Assembly (NCBI GenBank): GCA_027576995.1
Contig: JANBQC010000258.1
Location: 1 to 37,513, forward strand
Source of the DNA: Dimargaris cristalligena
Lineage: Eukaryota > Kickxellomycota > Dimargaritomycetes > Dimargaritales > Dimargaritaceae
Direction of reading: 5' to 3'
DNA length: 37,513 bases
The notes beneath the pieces were generated by a model that was not told where the DNA came from, made no database searches, and saw only the letters and a list, made by a program, of their open reading frames with translations. Of this stretch, positions 10,643 to 21,463 are shown piece after piece; positions within the stretch are counted from its first letter, which is position 1, and every line of letters begins with the position of its first letter. The position numbers were made by a program, and so were the translations under genes.

Positions 10643-11651
10643 ATCATTACCCACGCATGAGGACAACAGAGACGGCTTTCCTTATTGGGGGGCTATTGTA
10701 CTCATTTGGCCAATGTTCAACCTCACGTAGTATAATATCACACACATCCTGATTGAGGGGACATATTCGCCCCAGAAACCAGCATTGAATTGATTATTAT
10801 CGCATCTCTATACACCATGCTAATTACATGACAATGCAGCCATATTTTAATACGTCTATATTCCCGACTGGCCGACCAATTTAATTCGACTCTAAGTATC
10901 AGTAAATTAAAATACGATAACATAAAAGCCCAAGAATACCCTATTATTCCTCCTTTTTATTGATTCATCGAATGGAAGCTTTGTAATCGATAGCGTCTCC
11001 TCCCCCCCCTCTCCTTTGGATGCTTCACTTCGAACTCAGCTGGAAATTGAGACTCATCATAAGTGTAATTGAGAAATTTACTGTGGTTTTGGCCAGAGCC
11101 ATAACACACATATTAATGGGCCTAGGACTCCTGGAAGTCATTTTGGGGTAGACAGTCCCAGCATTCCCGCTAGATAATACTATTCAATTTTAAGGCAACG
11201 TAGACTATATTTAATTTAATAACAGTAGCTCCTTTTAGGGGAGGCTACAACTAAATTAATAGAGAGGGGAGGTCATAAAAAAGATGGTAGTGATAACGCT
11301 AATCTATAGGTCATTAATCAACAAATAAGCGATGTAAGTACCCGAGAGGTGTAATGTAACAGAGAGTGTGAATCGGAATGGAAAAGTAAAACGGCGGTCG
11401 AGGGTGGGAGAGGGTGAGTAGAAATAATAGCGCGGGCATTAAATGGAACGGTGGGGAAACGTCAAAAAAAAAAGATGGTGAAACCAGATCACATTGAAAG
11501 TGGGTCCAACTTCCGATAAATTAATGTGAAGGACATGCTTAGAGTAGTAGAGATAATGGCGTGTTGTACTGGTAGGGTTGGATGTGAGGGGTGTTGTTGC
11601 GTGTGAAAAGAGAAGGCCGGTTAGGGGCCAAAATGGGCCCATGATGTATTT
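10643..11651. other. Intergenic, AT-rich
   Basis: About 1 kb between the secreted-peptide ORF and the 3' end of the Izh3-like gene. It contains a poly-A run near 11465 (poly-T on the minus strand). No gene or repeat family is recognised. Confidence 0.5.
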
Positions 11652-13169
11652 CTAGGCCAGGCAGCCGAAGGCATATCTGTTATTGAAGAAATGCAGGGCG
11701 GCATTGTAGTGGTAGTAGATGCCCCCAATGACGGCCATATGCCACAGCTGATGGGAGTTGCCAATGTGGTCAAAGAGGCCGGGCCAAAGACGCTCGGGGT
11801 ACTTATTGGCGTAAAAATAAACCCCCGTACCATAGCAGAGGAGCGACTTAACGATAGGGGCAATAAATTGGACGGTCAAGGCCAGGCCCCGGTCGCTGGC
11901 TAGGTGCACCATCGGAATGAGCCCCGACGCGGCCATAAGACTAAAGACAGTGACCCGAATGTAGCGGTACTCGCTGAAGTCAAACCAGGGGAAGCTGCTC
12001 AAGACCACACCGGTGATGCCCACGGCAATAGTGAAGAAGAGGTAGAAATTACGAAGGGCGCCGCCACAGTAAAACCCGTAGTATTCGACGGTGACGATGG
12101 AGGCGGTGATCAGGAACGAAATGCCAATGTAGTCAAGCATGACTGCACAGCGCATGGTCGGTAAATGGGAGTGGTGGCAGAACGTGTGGTACATGGTACT
12201 GCAGAGCAGGCATTTGCAGGCGGCAACAAAGAAGAACAGGAAAATCAGCTGGTCCACCCACAATAGGCCGGTGGAATTCAGGTGGGCTTCGACCGAGGCG
12301 GCTACGTTGCTAAGGTAAGCAGCGGCGGGAGCCGAGGTGGTGCTGATAGTGGCAGCGGCCTCGGCCAGGGACGGGAGGCGGAAGCCAATTTCGTAAATAG
12401 CCAAAACCACAAAGAAAATAAGCCCCAGTAGGTGGGTCCAGATATTTCCGGTTTCATTGTGGAATTGGAAGATACTACCGAGACACTGGGAATTGGACCG
12501 CAAGAACCGATAGCCGGAGGTGATAAATTCATTTTCCTGCCATTCGATAGGTAGCTCTTCAAACTTGAGCAGGCGACGGGCACCAATGAAGGCCGCCCGA
12601 GTGGCTTCGAAGGTAGCATCGCGGGTCGACGAGCCAGCTACGACGAATTTATGTTCCACTTGAGCCAAAACTCCCTCGATCCGAGACCGGAAGGAATCCA
12701 ACACGGCGAACTCGGCGTACTTGGCTTCGACATACTGAACCGTGGCGTAGAATCGGTGCATGGACTGGGTTTCCAAATCGGCTAGCCAATCCTCCATTAT
12801 CATTACGGCCGCGTCGGCCTTTTCGGCCAGTGTGGCCGCCCGAACGATGGTGCAGAAAGGCTGGGCGGCCTCCTTCACATCGGCATCCACCGGGTCGGTT
12901 AAATCGAGGTCGGTATCGTCCCCTTCGGCATAGGAAGTTTCGCTATCACAGTCCTCGCTGTCCGATAAGGTTTGTTCATAAGCATGACGGACCATTGACT
13001 GGGTGCATTTGGCCTCGAAGAGCCGTAGAGTGGCCCCCATGTGCTTCTTAGACGTGGACTGGACGTCCCGGTAGCGGGCCTCGATGGCGGTAAAGGTCTT
13101 TTCCATACGGTCGAGAATAGCCATTTCTACGTCTGCGACGGGGATGTGGGACGCTAGTGGTAACGACAT
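11652..13169 (-). CDS. IZH3: Izh3-like PAQR / haemolysin-III family membrane protein
   Basis: A 505-aa single-exon protein of the progestin/adiponectin-receptor-like family. The first ATG is at 13169; the 38 codons before it begin with TTG and are CT-rich leader. The first ~200 residues are soluble, with an acidic patch (DSEDCDSETSYAEGDDTDLD), as expected of the long Izh3 subtype. The PAQR core follows: ELPIEWQENEFITSGYR near 205, NETGNIWTHL near 238, YHTFCHH with His328, and GNSHQLWH near 470-477. This supplies the three conserved metal-binding histidines (328, 473, 477) across seven hydrophobic segments. In yeast the Izh proteins are linked to zinc and sterol homeostasis and are thought to act as ceramidase-like enzymes or receptors in internal or plasma membranes. 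The catalytic and zinc roles here are inferred from the family. The upstream region (13170-14260) is strongly CT-rich on the coding strand. Confidence 0.92.
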   Translation of the reverse strand: MSLPLASHIPVADVEMAILDRMEKTFTAIEARYRDVQSTSKKHMGATLRLFEAKCTQSMVRHAYEQTLSDSEDCDSETSYAEGDDTDLDLTDPVDADVKEAAQPFCTIVRAATLAEKADAAVMIMEDWLADLETQSMHRFYATVQYVEAKYAEFAVLDSFRSRIEGVLAQVEHKFVVAGSSTRDATFEATRAAFIGARRLLKFEELPIEWQENEFITSGYRFLRSNSQCLGSIFQFHNETGNIWTHLLGLIFFVVLAIYEIGFRLPSLAEAAATISTTSAPAAAYLSNVAASVEAHLNSTGLLWVDQLIFLFFFVAACKCLLCSTMYHTFCHHSHLPTMRCAVMLDYIGISFLITASIVTVEYYGFYCGGALRNFYLFFTIAVGITGVVLSSFPWFDFSEYRYIRVTVFSLMAASGLIPMVHLASDRGLALTVQFIAPIVKSLLCYGTGVYFYANKYPERLWPGLFDHIGNSHQLWHMAVIGGIYYHYNAALHFFNNRYAFGCLA

Positions 13170-15800
13170 GGGACAGGATAAAGTATGTAGTGGATGGGGA
13201 GAACGAGTCGGGGAGGGGCAGGACGGTGGGGAGTATACCGTGGGGCCTGGAGGGGGGTGAACGCTTGGCGGCAAGCTAAACAATGGATAGAAAAGAAGAC
13301 AGGCCGTGCAGCAGGTAAGTGCTATAAGATTTAGTATAGTGAAAGCATATGGCTGCAGAGAAGGGGATAAGAAAGAGGCGGACTAAACAAGCTTTATACA
13401 AGTTGGCTGATGGGGAGGAGAGGTAGGATAATGATAGTATGGTATTAATAAAGGGAAACAAACCAGTAAGGGGAAAGCGTAGAAACACCAAAAAATAATT
13501 AAAGAGGTGGGCCAAAGTGGCAATAACTCCAAGTGAAAACAAGGCCCGGAGTGACGGAAAACCAAGGAGAACACAAAAAAGGGAGGTGTAAAGAACAGTC
13601 AATATAGCGCTGGGATTTTTCCTATGTATAAGGGTAAGAAGAACGGGTGGTTTAACAGTAAAACCACAAGCTTGAGTAGTAGTAGTAGATTGAGGGAATC
13701 ATAGAATACTAGGAAACGGTGGTATGTGTTACCTTGTGGTGGTGGCGAGCCGAAGTATCAAAGTAATGTTGGGTGGTGTGTGGCTATGACTACTATGTAT
13801 CCGACAAGGTGGAGGGGGTTTTCGTTAGGGGTGGTTTTTGGGGGGAAATGGCTAATAAACCAAGGCGAGGGAGGAGTGGGCTTGACTATGCTTTATTAAA
13901 GGGAGGGAATGGGTACCGGAGTGGAGGGAATAAATAAAGGGAGGAGGAGGATATGGCTTGAAACCTCAGGTTAAAGAGAGACGAGGGAAGAAGGCATTAA
14001 ATAGGTGGGTATTATATGTGAGTTAAGCGGGAGAAGAGGAATAGGACGTTTATTTTAGTCGTAAAAAAATGAATAACAAGGGAGAGGGAGAGACAACACT
14101 AGTATTAAAGTAGTAGGTTATATATAATTTTACTTGTGCAGTTGGAAGGAGAGAGAACCTACCCAACCTAATAACGACGAGTGTATAGATAGAGAAGGAA
14201 TAGGATAAAATAGGAAAGCGTGGCCTGTAGAGAAAGGAACCTGAGCCTCCTCAAAGAAGGGGAATAGGCGCTTATAAATGGTCCGATGTTTTCAGTCCTT
14301 AACGATTTGGCCAATAGGTAAAGGCGAGGAGAGTGAAAGAATACCTGTGTGCATGACCAGAATGGCTAAGGAGGGAGGAGTGTGTATATGTATAGATGAT
14401 GGATAATAGATGTGTGGTGCACACACCACCAGGAGCGAACATGGGGCTCAGGAGCCACATAACCCTTGCCCTCCCTCCCCTTTCCCCCACCATTACAATT
14501 CCTAATGACAAATGTCTCTTACGTATTAGTGGGCAGCGGCCAGGGCTTTCACACATGTGTAAAATGCCCCCCGCGGGCCACACCACTCCATTGATCCATG
14601 ATGAGTGAGAAAACTCCACAGTGCTATGAAAATTGAGGAAGGAGAGAAGGTCCTCCAAACCATGAAGGCTGAAGGGTAGTATAGGTGAAAGAGCTTATAC
14701 ACCATTTTTTGACATGGTCAGCTTATTCATTCATAAATACCATCTGGATAATGTGAGGCTCCCTTCTACACTGGGCAGTGGTGTTTAGAGAGAGGAAGGG
14801 TAAGAAAATCCAAAAATATACTACCATCACTATCACTATTTTAATGTAGAAGCAGCTCGGAAATTAGAGCCACTGATGGTTTGGCAATCCGGTTGGTGGT
14901 GGGAAATATTATGATGCTACCTGATAGGATAGGAACCCGAGTTTGGCTGGTAGTGATTAAAAGCAAAGGCCCTCCTCCCGTTTTGATTTCCTAAGGATAA
15001 TAATGGCATGGGGGAGTAGCATAGAATCCAACCCTAGAGATGGAAGATTGGAAAGCGACCAGTGCCCAATCTTATACTATACGGCATGGGTGGCTGTTTG
15101 AATACAATTGGTGGAGAGGAAGGGAAGAGAGAAAGGAAAGCCACCCATGAAAAAAGGGGGAGAGCAGGGGCAAATGGCCCTGCCCCGAAGAGAGAATGCA
15201 GGAGGAGAGGGAGCCCCACCCTGAATAGCCGAGCTGGAAATGTGGTAAAGGAATAAGCAGCAATTGGTGGGGGGCTCTTGGGCAGCTGTACTTTTAGAAT
15301 AAATAGGAGGTGGATATATGCGTGTTTATTTATAGATGTATAAATATATATATAAATGCCAGGATATAGTTCACTAAGCCTGGGTCTTGTGATATTACCT
15401 GCCGCCTCAGACAATATAAATGAATGGTGGTGCGGAGAGAAAGCTAATTAGGTGGACTGAAGGATAATCAGTGTTGTCCATATTTACTTTACCGTGGCCA
15501 AATAAACTGATATTCTGCTGCATGTAGAAGAGAGAGAGAGAGAATAACAGCTTGAAGGGGCATTTGGCCTTTAAATATCAATCGAAAGAAAGGGAAGGAG
15601 GGGCTAGGTGCATACAGCCAGGTCATTTTACTCTATGCAAGGATACTTTGGGTGTATGCGCATGCCGTCACCCCCCGCTCGTTGACCTCTGTTGAATACA
15701 ATGACTTTGATGGTTGACCTGGTCAGAGAAACGAGGGTTGACTTGACTTTCCAGCTCCGGAACGGAAATTTAAAGCGCGGCTACAACGGATAAAATGGCT
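13170..15800. other. Leader/promoter of IZH3-like gene and intergenic spacer
   Basis: From 13170 to about 14260 the minus strand is CT-rich (purines on plus), consistent with a promoter and leader of the Izh3-like gene. Beyond that, GA and TATA microsatellites and short ORFs on both strands (for example 14299-14658 minus and 14396-14608 plus) show no recognisable family. No RNA gene is seen. Confidence 0.45.
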
Positions 15801-16172
15801 TTACATATGTATGGCATTGTACGTCTCTTTTCCCCAGTCTCGGTAACACTGGTTGGTGTTTGGTGGAGTTGGCACATCAGCAATAAAAGAGGATGATAGG
15901 CTTTTTAGCCCGTGAAGATCGCCCCCCTCAAGTAGAAAGGTGATGTTATACTCTCCAACTTCGCTGAGTCCATTCAGCCCGCATGGATTAACACCGTCTG
16001 AATTTGGTGGTGTGCCTACCACAATCATCTCCCCTCCCCCGTATTTCATTGGTCTAATTGATGTATATATAGTAGACTTGGCCCTCCCATTTGCTTCCTG
16101 TTTGCCAATCACCAGAAACGCACCTATCCGGCCCATCGAACTCATCCGCAATCCACCAAATCCCCCAATGTA
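15801..16172 (-). CDS. Candidate terminal exon of an unknown, possibly secreted protein
   Basis: An open minus-strand segment of 124 codons starts right after an ATTAATAG acceptor and ends at TAA (15801-15803). It reads YIGGFGGLRMSSMGRIGAFL, continues with beta-rich sequence (EMIVVGTPPNSDG), then PCGLNGLSEVGEYNITFLLE, and ends near NTNQCYRDWGKETYNAIHM. The C-G-L-x-x-L-x-x-x-G-x-Y arrangement recalls the Cys-Gly and Gly-x-Tyr spacing of netrin/TIMP-like (NTR) OB folds, and two cysteines would fit an extracellular fold. That resemblance is weak. Upstream exons, including any signal peptide, are not resolved; a phase-0 donor is required. A segment at 16608-16535 (QSTHPDIRPLSGPWIQGIYT) with good splice signals does not join in phase. 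Confidence 0.38.
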   Translation of the reverse strand, partial: YIGGFGGLRMSSMGRIGAFLVIGKQEANGRAKSTIYTSIRPMKYGGGEMIVVGTPPNSDGVNPCGLNGLSEVGEYNITFLLEGGDLHGLKSLSSSFIADVPTPPNTNQCYRDWGKETYNAIHM

Positions 16173-16431
16173 CTATTAATCATAATAAACACTCCTTAAA
16201 ACACAGTAACAGGGCATAATACCGCCAACGGTCGGCCCACTTATATATCTATATAAAAATAAAAATTGTTAGATAAACAGCATAGCAATATACATCATCA
16301 CTATTACTAAAATGAAATGCAGTGGCATAACACATAGCTCGGTCTCGATATTGTGGTACGGCAATTACCCTGGGTTAGGAGGAGTATCGCTATAGTCAGG
16401 TGGAAGGCTCCCTTGCTTTAACTATCACCGC

Positions 16432-16456
16432 CATCATCATCATCATCATCATCATC
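16432..16456. repeat. (CAT)8 microsatellite
   Basis: A perfect trinucleotide run of about eight CAT units lies in the AT-rich spacer. No ORF uses it convincingly. Confidence 0.9.
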
Positions 16457-17313
16457 CTCAAACACGGGATACTCCGCCCCTTGCATAACCAATCATGCCT
16501 CGGCCCAATAACTACCATAGTATGACCTGATCACCGCTCGGGTCTAATAGTATAGATCCCCTGTATCCATGGTCCGCTTAATGGCCTGATATCGGGATGT
16601 GTGCTTTGCTGGGTATAGTAATATTGGGACAAGGCGTCTCTCCATACGGACCAGTTTTATGGTCAATTACCGTAAAAATCACATGCAGGTCTCGCCTTCA
16701 AAATATAGTAATTAGGTGTACTGTCATTTTTTTCCTGCCCAACTTCACAGTCCTAAACAGGCTCTAAGTATTCTATCAGCTCTGTGGGGCCGTATAGATG
16801 TTAATGCATGCCCGTATTTCTCCTAAAAGACCTAACCTGGAAAGTACATCGAAGAGTCTCGTATATAGCGAAAACCAATACATTTATGAATTCAGGCTGG
16901 ACCATAGTGTCCGTCATTAAACACACATATAGACATAATGCCATTGAATAAAGTGCTAAATCAACTAAGTATATGAGGGGGACATTTCGAAGTTTGCTAA
17001 TTGATGAACAAGGTGCGACATAACGAGATTCTGATAGTAGGTTTTCCTTATATATCTTTTTTTTTGTTCTGACAATAATAATAATAATTACTATAGTAAT
17101 GTAGACATGTACTGGCTTACATAATTGTATGCGAAATGTCCGGAAGCCATAGTACAGATAACAATGACAAATTAATCTATTTGGGTTAATTACGCGGAAA
17201 TCACAAGAGGAGGGAAACAAAAATGCCAAGGTTGAATACCAAAACCAATCTAGAGTAAAGGAAAGCCATAAATAAAGAGAGTAGGACGGCACATAAGAAA
17301 AGAGAAGAGAGGA

Positions 17314-17335
17314 AGAGAGAGAGAGAGAGAGAGAG
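17314..17335. repeat. (GA)n microsatellite
   Basis: An uninterrupted GA dinucleotide run of about 22 nt sits inside a longer purine-rich stretch that starts near 17298. Confidence 0.9.
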
Positions 17336-17780
17336 GGTGTGTGGTAGTAAAGGATTTAGCATAAATAAAAACAACAGCTAGCGCATTGAAGAGAAAACAA
17401 AATGAAAATTACTTCTTATAAAGAGATGACGATATATATATATGTGTGTGTTATATCCATCAGTGACCATAGATTATCAGCTGGTATCAGTTAGGCTGCA
17501 TCGATTAAAGCGCACCTCCTCATTATCCCACCTTGGTCAATCCGGAAGTAGGACCCCCACCATGCATAGACATGTAGTGGTCGACGCATTATAGGCCATA
17601 CTTGATTATACTCGGATTGGCCTTCACACCGATATATATATAAATATGCAGGTGTTTGTATATAATAGAGGACAAGGGGAGAGATTGCAGAACGAGTGAG
17701 AGAACACGAGTGAACGACTGCCGTCAGTACAAGAAGGTAAAGAGCATCACCCTTTATTCAAACTCGGTTACCGCCGTCGA

Positions 17781-17812
<32 letters not shown>
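17781..17812. repeat. (AT)12-(GT)n microsatellite
   Basis: An AT run of 24 nt passes into a GT run just downstream of the stop codon of the PRL phosphatase, probably in its 3' UTR. Confidence 0.9.
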
Positions 17813-17813
<1 letters not shown>

Positions 17814-17841
17814 GTAGGGAAAATGACAACGACGCCGCCTA

Positions 17842-18884
17842 CTACATGATGCTGCACCGACCCTTGCTCCGCCGTTTATAGGCCTCAACGTATTGGAGTT
17901 GCTTCCGATTAATGGCGCCATTCCGCTTGGACCGGATGAACTGCACCGAATCGAGGGGCGACATGCCGTATTCAATCAACGCAATGGCCACTAAAATCGG
18001 GGCCCGCCCGAGGCCCGCCACGCAGTGCACGGCAATAGTGGCATTGTGGGGGTTACTACCGTCGACCTCAAACCGCTTTTGCACTAGCCTAAGCCACTGG
18101 TCCACGATATGGGGCGGCGGCGGGGCACCGTCCGGGAAGGACCAGTCGTGTACTTCGATGTTCCTGGCCTCCAGGAGGTGCTTGGAGTAGGTTGCATCGC
18201 AGGCCCGGACAATGTCCGTCACCTTGTAGCGCTCCATCTCCTGTATGCACGGGAGTGGGAAGGGACGTGTAATAATATATATATATATATATGGGGTACA
18301 GCGGGGTTGGTTAGTGCTACCGAACAGAACAGAGCAGATGGAGTGAAGGGGGCTAGCTATGGAGCGGTATGGTATAGTATTTCCCCCTTCCCTTCGCTAG
18401 GTGGATGATAGCCACGGGATCCTAGAACCTGGGTCACTCAGCCAGACCCAAATGAAACCGGTGGGTGGGGAAAAGCCGCACTGAATCAGGCAGGGCCGTA
18501 TGATATGGCAGATAGGGTCAGGGGGGTTGAACCAAGGGGAGAACAACTCCCCCGCCTTTCCAGTCGGCTGGTGAAGCAAATAGGAAAAGGCGAGGAGAGA
18601 ATAAGGGAATAGAGCGGAGGATAGTCGCGTTCCATCCTTCCAATAGAAGGGGGAGGAATGCCCTCTCCACCACACTAACCCCATAACAGTAAAGGAGTTT
18701 AAGGGCCGAGCAAATAAGCCACCCCCAAAAAAAGCGCATACATCCACTAACATACCTTCAAATAGATGGGCAGGGTGTTGTTCGATGGGGCATCGAGAAT
18801 CAGGAACTTCAGGCCCTGGTACTCCACATAAGTAGGCGGGGTGATGAGCCGCTGGTTTTTTACGGATGGCATGGGTCGAGACAT
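17842..18884 (-). CDS. PTP4A: PTP4A/PRL-type protein tyrosine phosphatase, prenylated
   Basis: Two exons, 18884-18756 and 18240-17842, are joined over a 515-nt intron (donor GTATG, acceptor TACAG) to give 175 aa; human PRLs are about 170. Exon 1 supplies the N-terminal strand (YVEYQGLKFLILDAPSNNTL). Exon 2 carries the general-acid loop DWSFPDGAP (Asp80) and the P-loop HCVAGLGR with catalytic Cys116. As in other PRLs, an Ala follows the Arg of that loop, where most PTPs have Ser/Thr. The C-terminus is KRRSKGRCSIM: a polybasic tract plus a CAAX box (Cys172, Met last), predicting farnesylation and membrane association. PRLs have weak phosphatase activity and regulate CNNM-type magnesium transporters in animals; that role is not shown for this fungus. 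The ATG inside exon 2 (18237) gives a misleading truncated ORF. Confidence 0.93.
18275..18292. repeat. (AT)9 microsatellite upstream of exon 2 of the PRL gene
   Basis: A perfect AT run lies inside the 515-nt intron, about 35 nt before the acceptor. Confidence 0.85.
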
Positions 18885-21463
18885 TGCGGTACGATCATTC
18901 CCTGGGAGAGGTACGATTCAAACACGGGCTGGGCTGGGAGGGCTCGAGTGGAGTGAAACTATGAGGGGGAGTGTGGAAGAAGCCTGCCTTGACACGACGA
19001 TAGGGACCAGGGGATTGGAAGGAGAGGCAGGTGGTTTTTGGAGCGGGTAGGTAGGAGGGGGCTATTGAGTTGGAGAGAGTAGCGGAGAGTGTAGGTGGGT
19101 GTGGTAGCAGCGACGACGGCAGGAAGGCTAACAACAAGGAGGGGGAAGGCGTTGAAGTTATCCCATTGATAATCGGCACGGGAAGGGTATAGTACCTTAT
19201 GGATGGAAGGTGGTGGTGTGTCCTACTACCGGGAAAACTTGCATATGTGGATAATAAAGGCGAGGGATTAAAGGAAGGTGGGGAGGGGAGAAAGGCGGGT
19301 CGGTCGTCTCTCTCGCTCTCGCGGGTTACTCAGTAGAGATAATAATAGTGAAGGGCTGGTGGTGGGAAGTCAAAAAGAGAGCTGAGCAACAGAATACAAG
19401 ACCAGGAAACAAGGAAGTAGTTAGCAGTAGTAGTGAGAGGAGAGTGAGTATAAGCAGCCTCAAAGGAGTGGAGCTGAAGTATATATATGTAATCTAACTT
19501 GGGTATAAATCAAAGCCAGGAGAAGGTAAGCGATGTTGGGGAGCAATAAGGAGAGGGGAAAAGATATTAAAGTTAAAGCAATCGACCAGAAGATTAACAA
19601 GGGAATGGGAAAAGAGTATGGAAAAGTAATACAGGCGCAAAATTGGGGGAGGAAAGGAGAAACTAAGCGAAAAAGCAGGCCCTGTGTGTATAGGTTGTTG
19701 GGATACCACCACTAAAATTCTATTGAGCAAGGGTGGGTGGCATGGGATGGGATGGGGCTAACTGATGATGATATGTGGTACTTTTGTGAGGGGGGAGAGA
19801 GGCCGAGGGTGTGTGATGGGCGGGAAAATACACCGGCAGTGTCGAGCCGATGGTTACCAAAGATACTATGGTGGGGGGAGGCCTTTATATCGATGTGTGT
19901 GAGGCGAGTGAGGGATGGCCCAAAATGCACAACGTTGTACAGTATATATAGTAAGCCTTCCCAAGCTAAGCTAAGCCAAATCAAGTCAAGTCAAGCCAAG
20001 CCAAGCCAAGTCAGGTCAAAGGAAGGGAAACAATAGTGGGGTTCCAACAACAAGGATTTAGTTAGTATGTCAATAATTAGATTAGTGCTATTAACTAGCG
20101 GCTGGTTGGTGTATATGTCACTGGGTGGTAGCCCCTTCTTATATTATATATCTCTCACGTTCTCCCGATACCGATATGCGTGTCGGCGGACCACGGGAAT
20201 GGCACGGCCTGCATTCCATTCCATTGCATCCATAGAGAGAGAAATCGTTCGTTCGGATTTAATATCATTATCATAAATATCAAATTAAAAAATCCGCCAG
20301 AATCATGAGGCAGCTGACCAAATCAACTGACTCACCACTTCCCTTTTCTCCTATTCATTGTCACTGGCCAAGAAGGAGTAGAGCGTCCAAGCTGGTTTTG
20401 AATACTGCTCTTCTACCATTTTTACCTAATCCGTCCCTGTTTTAGACTCCCGGCCCTAGGGCGGAGGCTCTATTTTTACCATTCTCCCCCCGCACATTCA
20501 CAGCTACCAACGCGGCTTTTCACACTGGCCAAAATAGCAACCCCCCTGCTGTTCTAATAATAATACAGTAGAGAGGGAAAGAGAAAATACGGGGCTTACA
20601 GTATATCTGGGCGAATAGCTATTTCAAAGGTCCCGATCCCCGCCGAAAGCCCACTCTCTATACCCTCCTCCTTGTACACCACCTCTCAGCAAAGTGGAAG
20701 AGAGTAGGACCCGGTCCCTTGGTTGGAATCAGGTCCTTCCACTCTTATCAGGTATAATCCGAGAAGTAGTAGTAGCCCCCTTTCAATTAGTCCACTAACT
20801 CCCCCGCGTTCTTTTCCCGAATCCATTATTACCACACTCTATACCCCCCTTCTTCTCCTCTTCCTCCTCCAGCCCCGAAAAAAAAATGTTTCATTTTTGT
20901 ACTCCCCTCCCTCCCACTCACCCTCCCCCAAATCACTGGCAACACCTCAGTCACTCGGCAGCCAATGGACCTCCCCACAGTACCACAAGAAGAGGCAAGA
21001 GAAGGGGGGAGAGGGAGGGGAAAGGACCCAAACTGCTTAGATTACAGCACCCGTCCAAGTGAATAGAAAAGGCCGCCGTTGCAACGGATTATAAATTCAA
21101 AGTATCCTCCGAGTCGATGCTTCCGGTGCTATAATTATTAATATTATTATCACTAGTGTATCAACTCTCAACTCATTCGTACAGTATATCGGATTATATA
21201 GTTAAGACATGGGCAGCCCACTGGCTTGGCAAAGTTGTCGCATTAGAGCCGGCGTAACGGGTTCTCCGGTTATCTATGATGGATGGGGTAGTCCGAAAAT
21301 TGTATACAGCACACATAATTATAGATACATTAATAAACGGACAGGGCGTAAGGGCTAACAATCCCCGTGATTCCCCAGCCCCGAGTCATCGAACAGACCG
21401 GCCATATCCAAACGGTACACTATAACTATAACTATGCCTATATATATATATATATAATCGTTA
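18885..21463. other. PRL leader/promoter and intergenic spacer
   Basis: From 18885 to about 19700 the coding (minus) strand is strongly CT-rich, like the region before the Izh3-like gene. A pentamer repeat lies at 19961-20014. The region 20330-21010 is CT-rich on plus; its ORF at 20723-21040 is low-complexity and not credible. A (TA)n run near 21440 sits just after the NSE3 stop. No recognised gene. Confidence 0.45.
19961..20014. repeat. Pentamer tandem repeat (CAAGY)n
   Basis: About eleven imperfect 5-nt units (CAAGC, TAAGC, CAAGT) run in tandem, sharpest at 19981-20010. A related, shorter pentamer run (CAACT/CAGCC) lies at 24691-24717 in the Rho leader. Confidence 0.85.

Larger units (their letters stand above)
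16173..17841. other. Intergenic with microsatellites
   Basis: The stretch is AT-rich with (CAT)n, (GA)n and (AT)n tracts listed separately. The ORF at 16801-17292 (minus) is hydrophobic and low-complexity, includes an Ile run encoded by ATA/ATT repeats, and is not credible as a gene. Confidence 0.5.

Noticed and set aside
15034..15414. 126-codon minus-strand ORF
   Set aside because: Hydrophobic low-complexity sequence with a Tyr-Ile repeat encoded by a TATA microsatellite.
16801..17292. 163-codon minus-strand ORF with membrane-like composition
   Set aside because: Contains an Ile run from ATA/ATT repeats, no coherent membrane topology or family pattern, AT-rich.
18397..18753. 118-codon ORF between the PRL exons
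   Set aside because: Lies inside the PRL intron, starts next to the donor, and shows no family features.
20723..21040. 105-codon plus-strand ORF
   Set aside because: Low-complexity Ser/Pro/Leu composition from a CT-rich zone followed by a purine-rich end; no motif.
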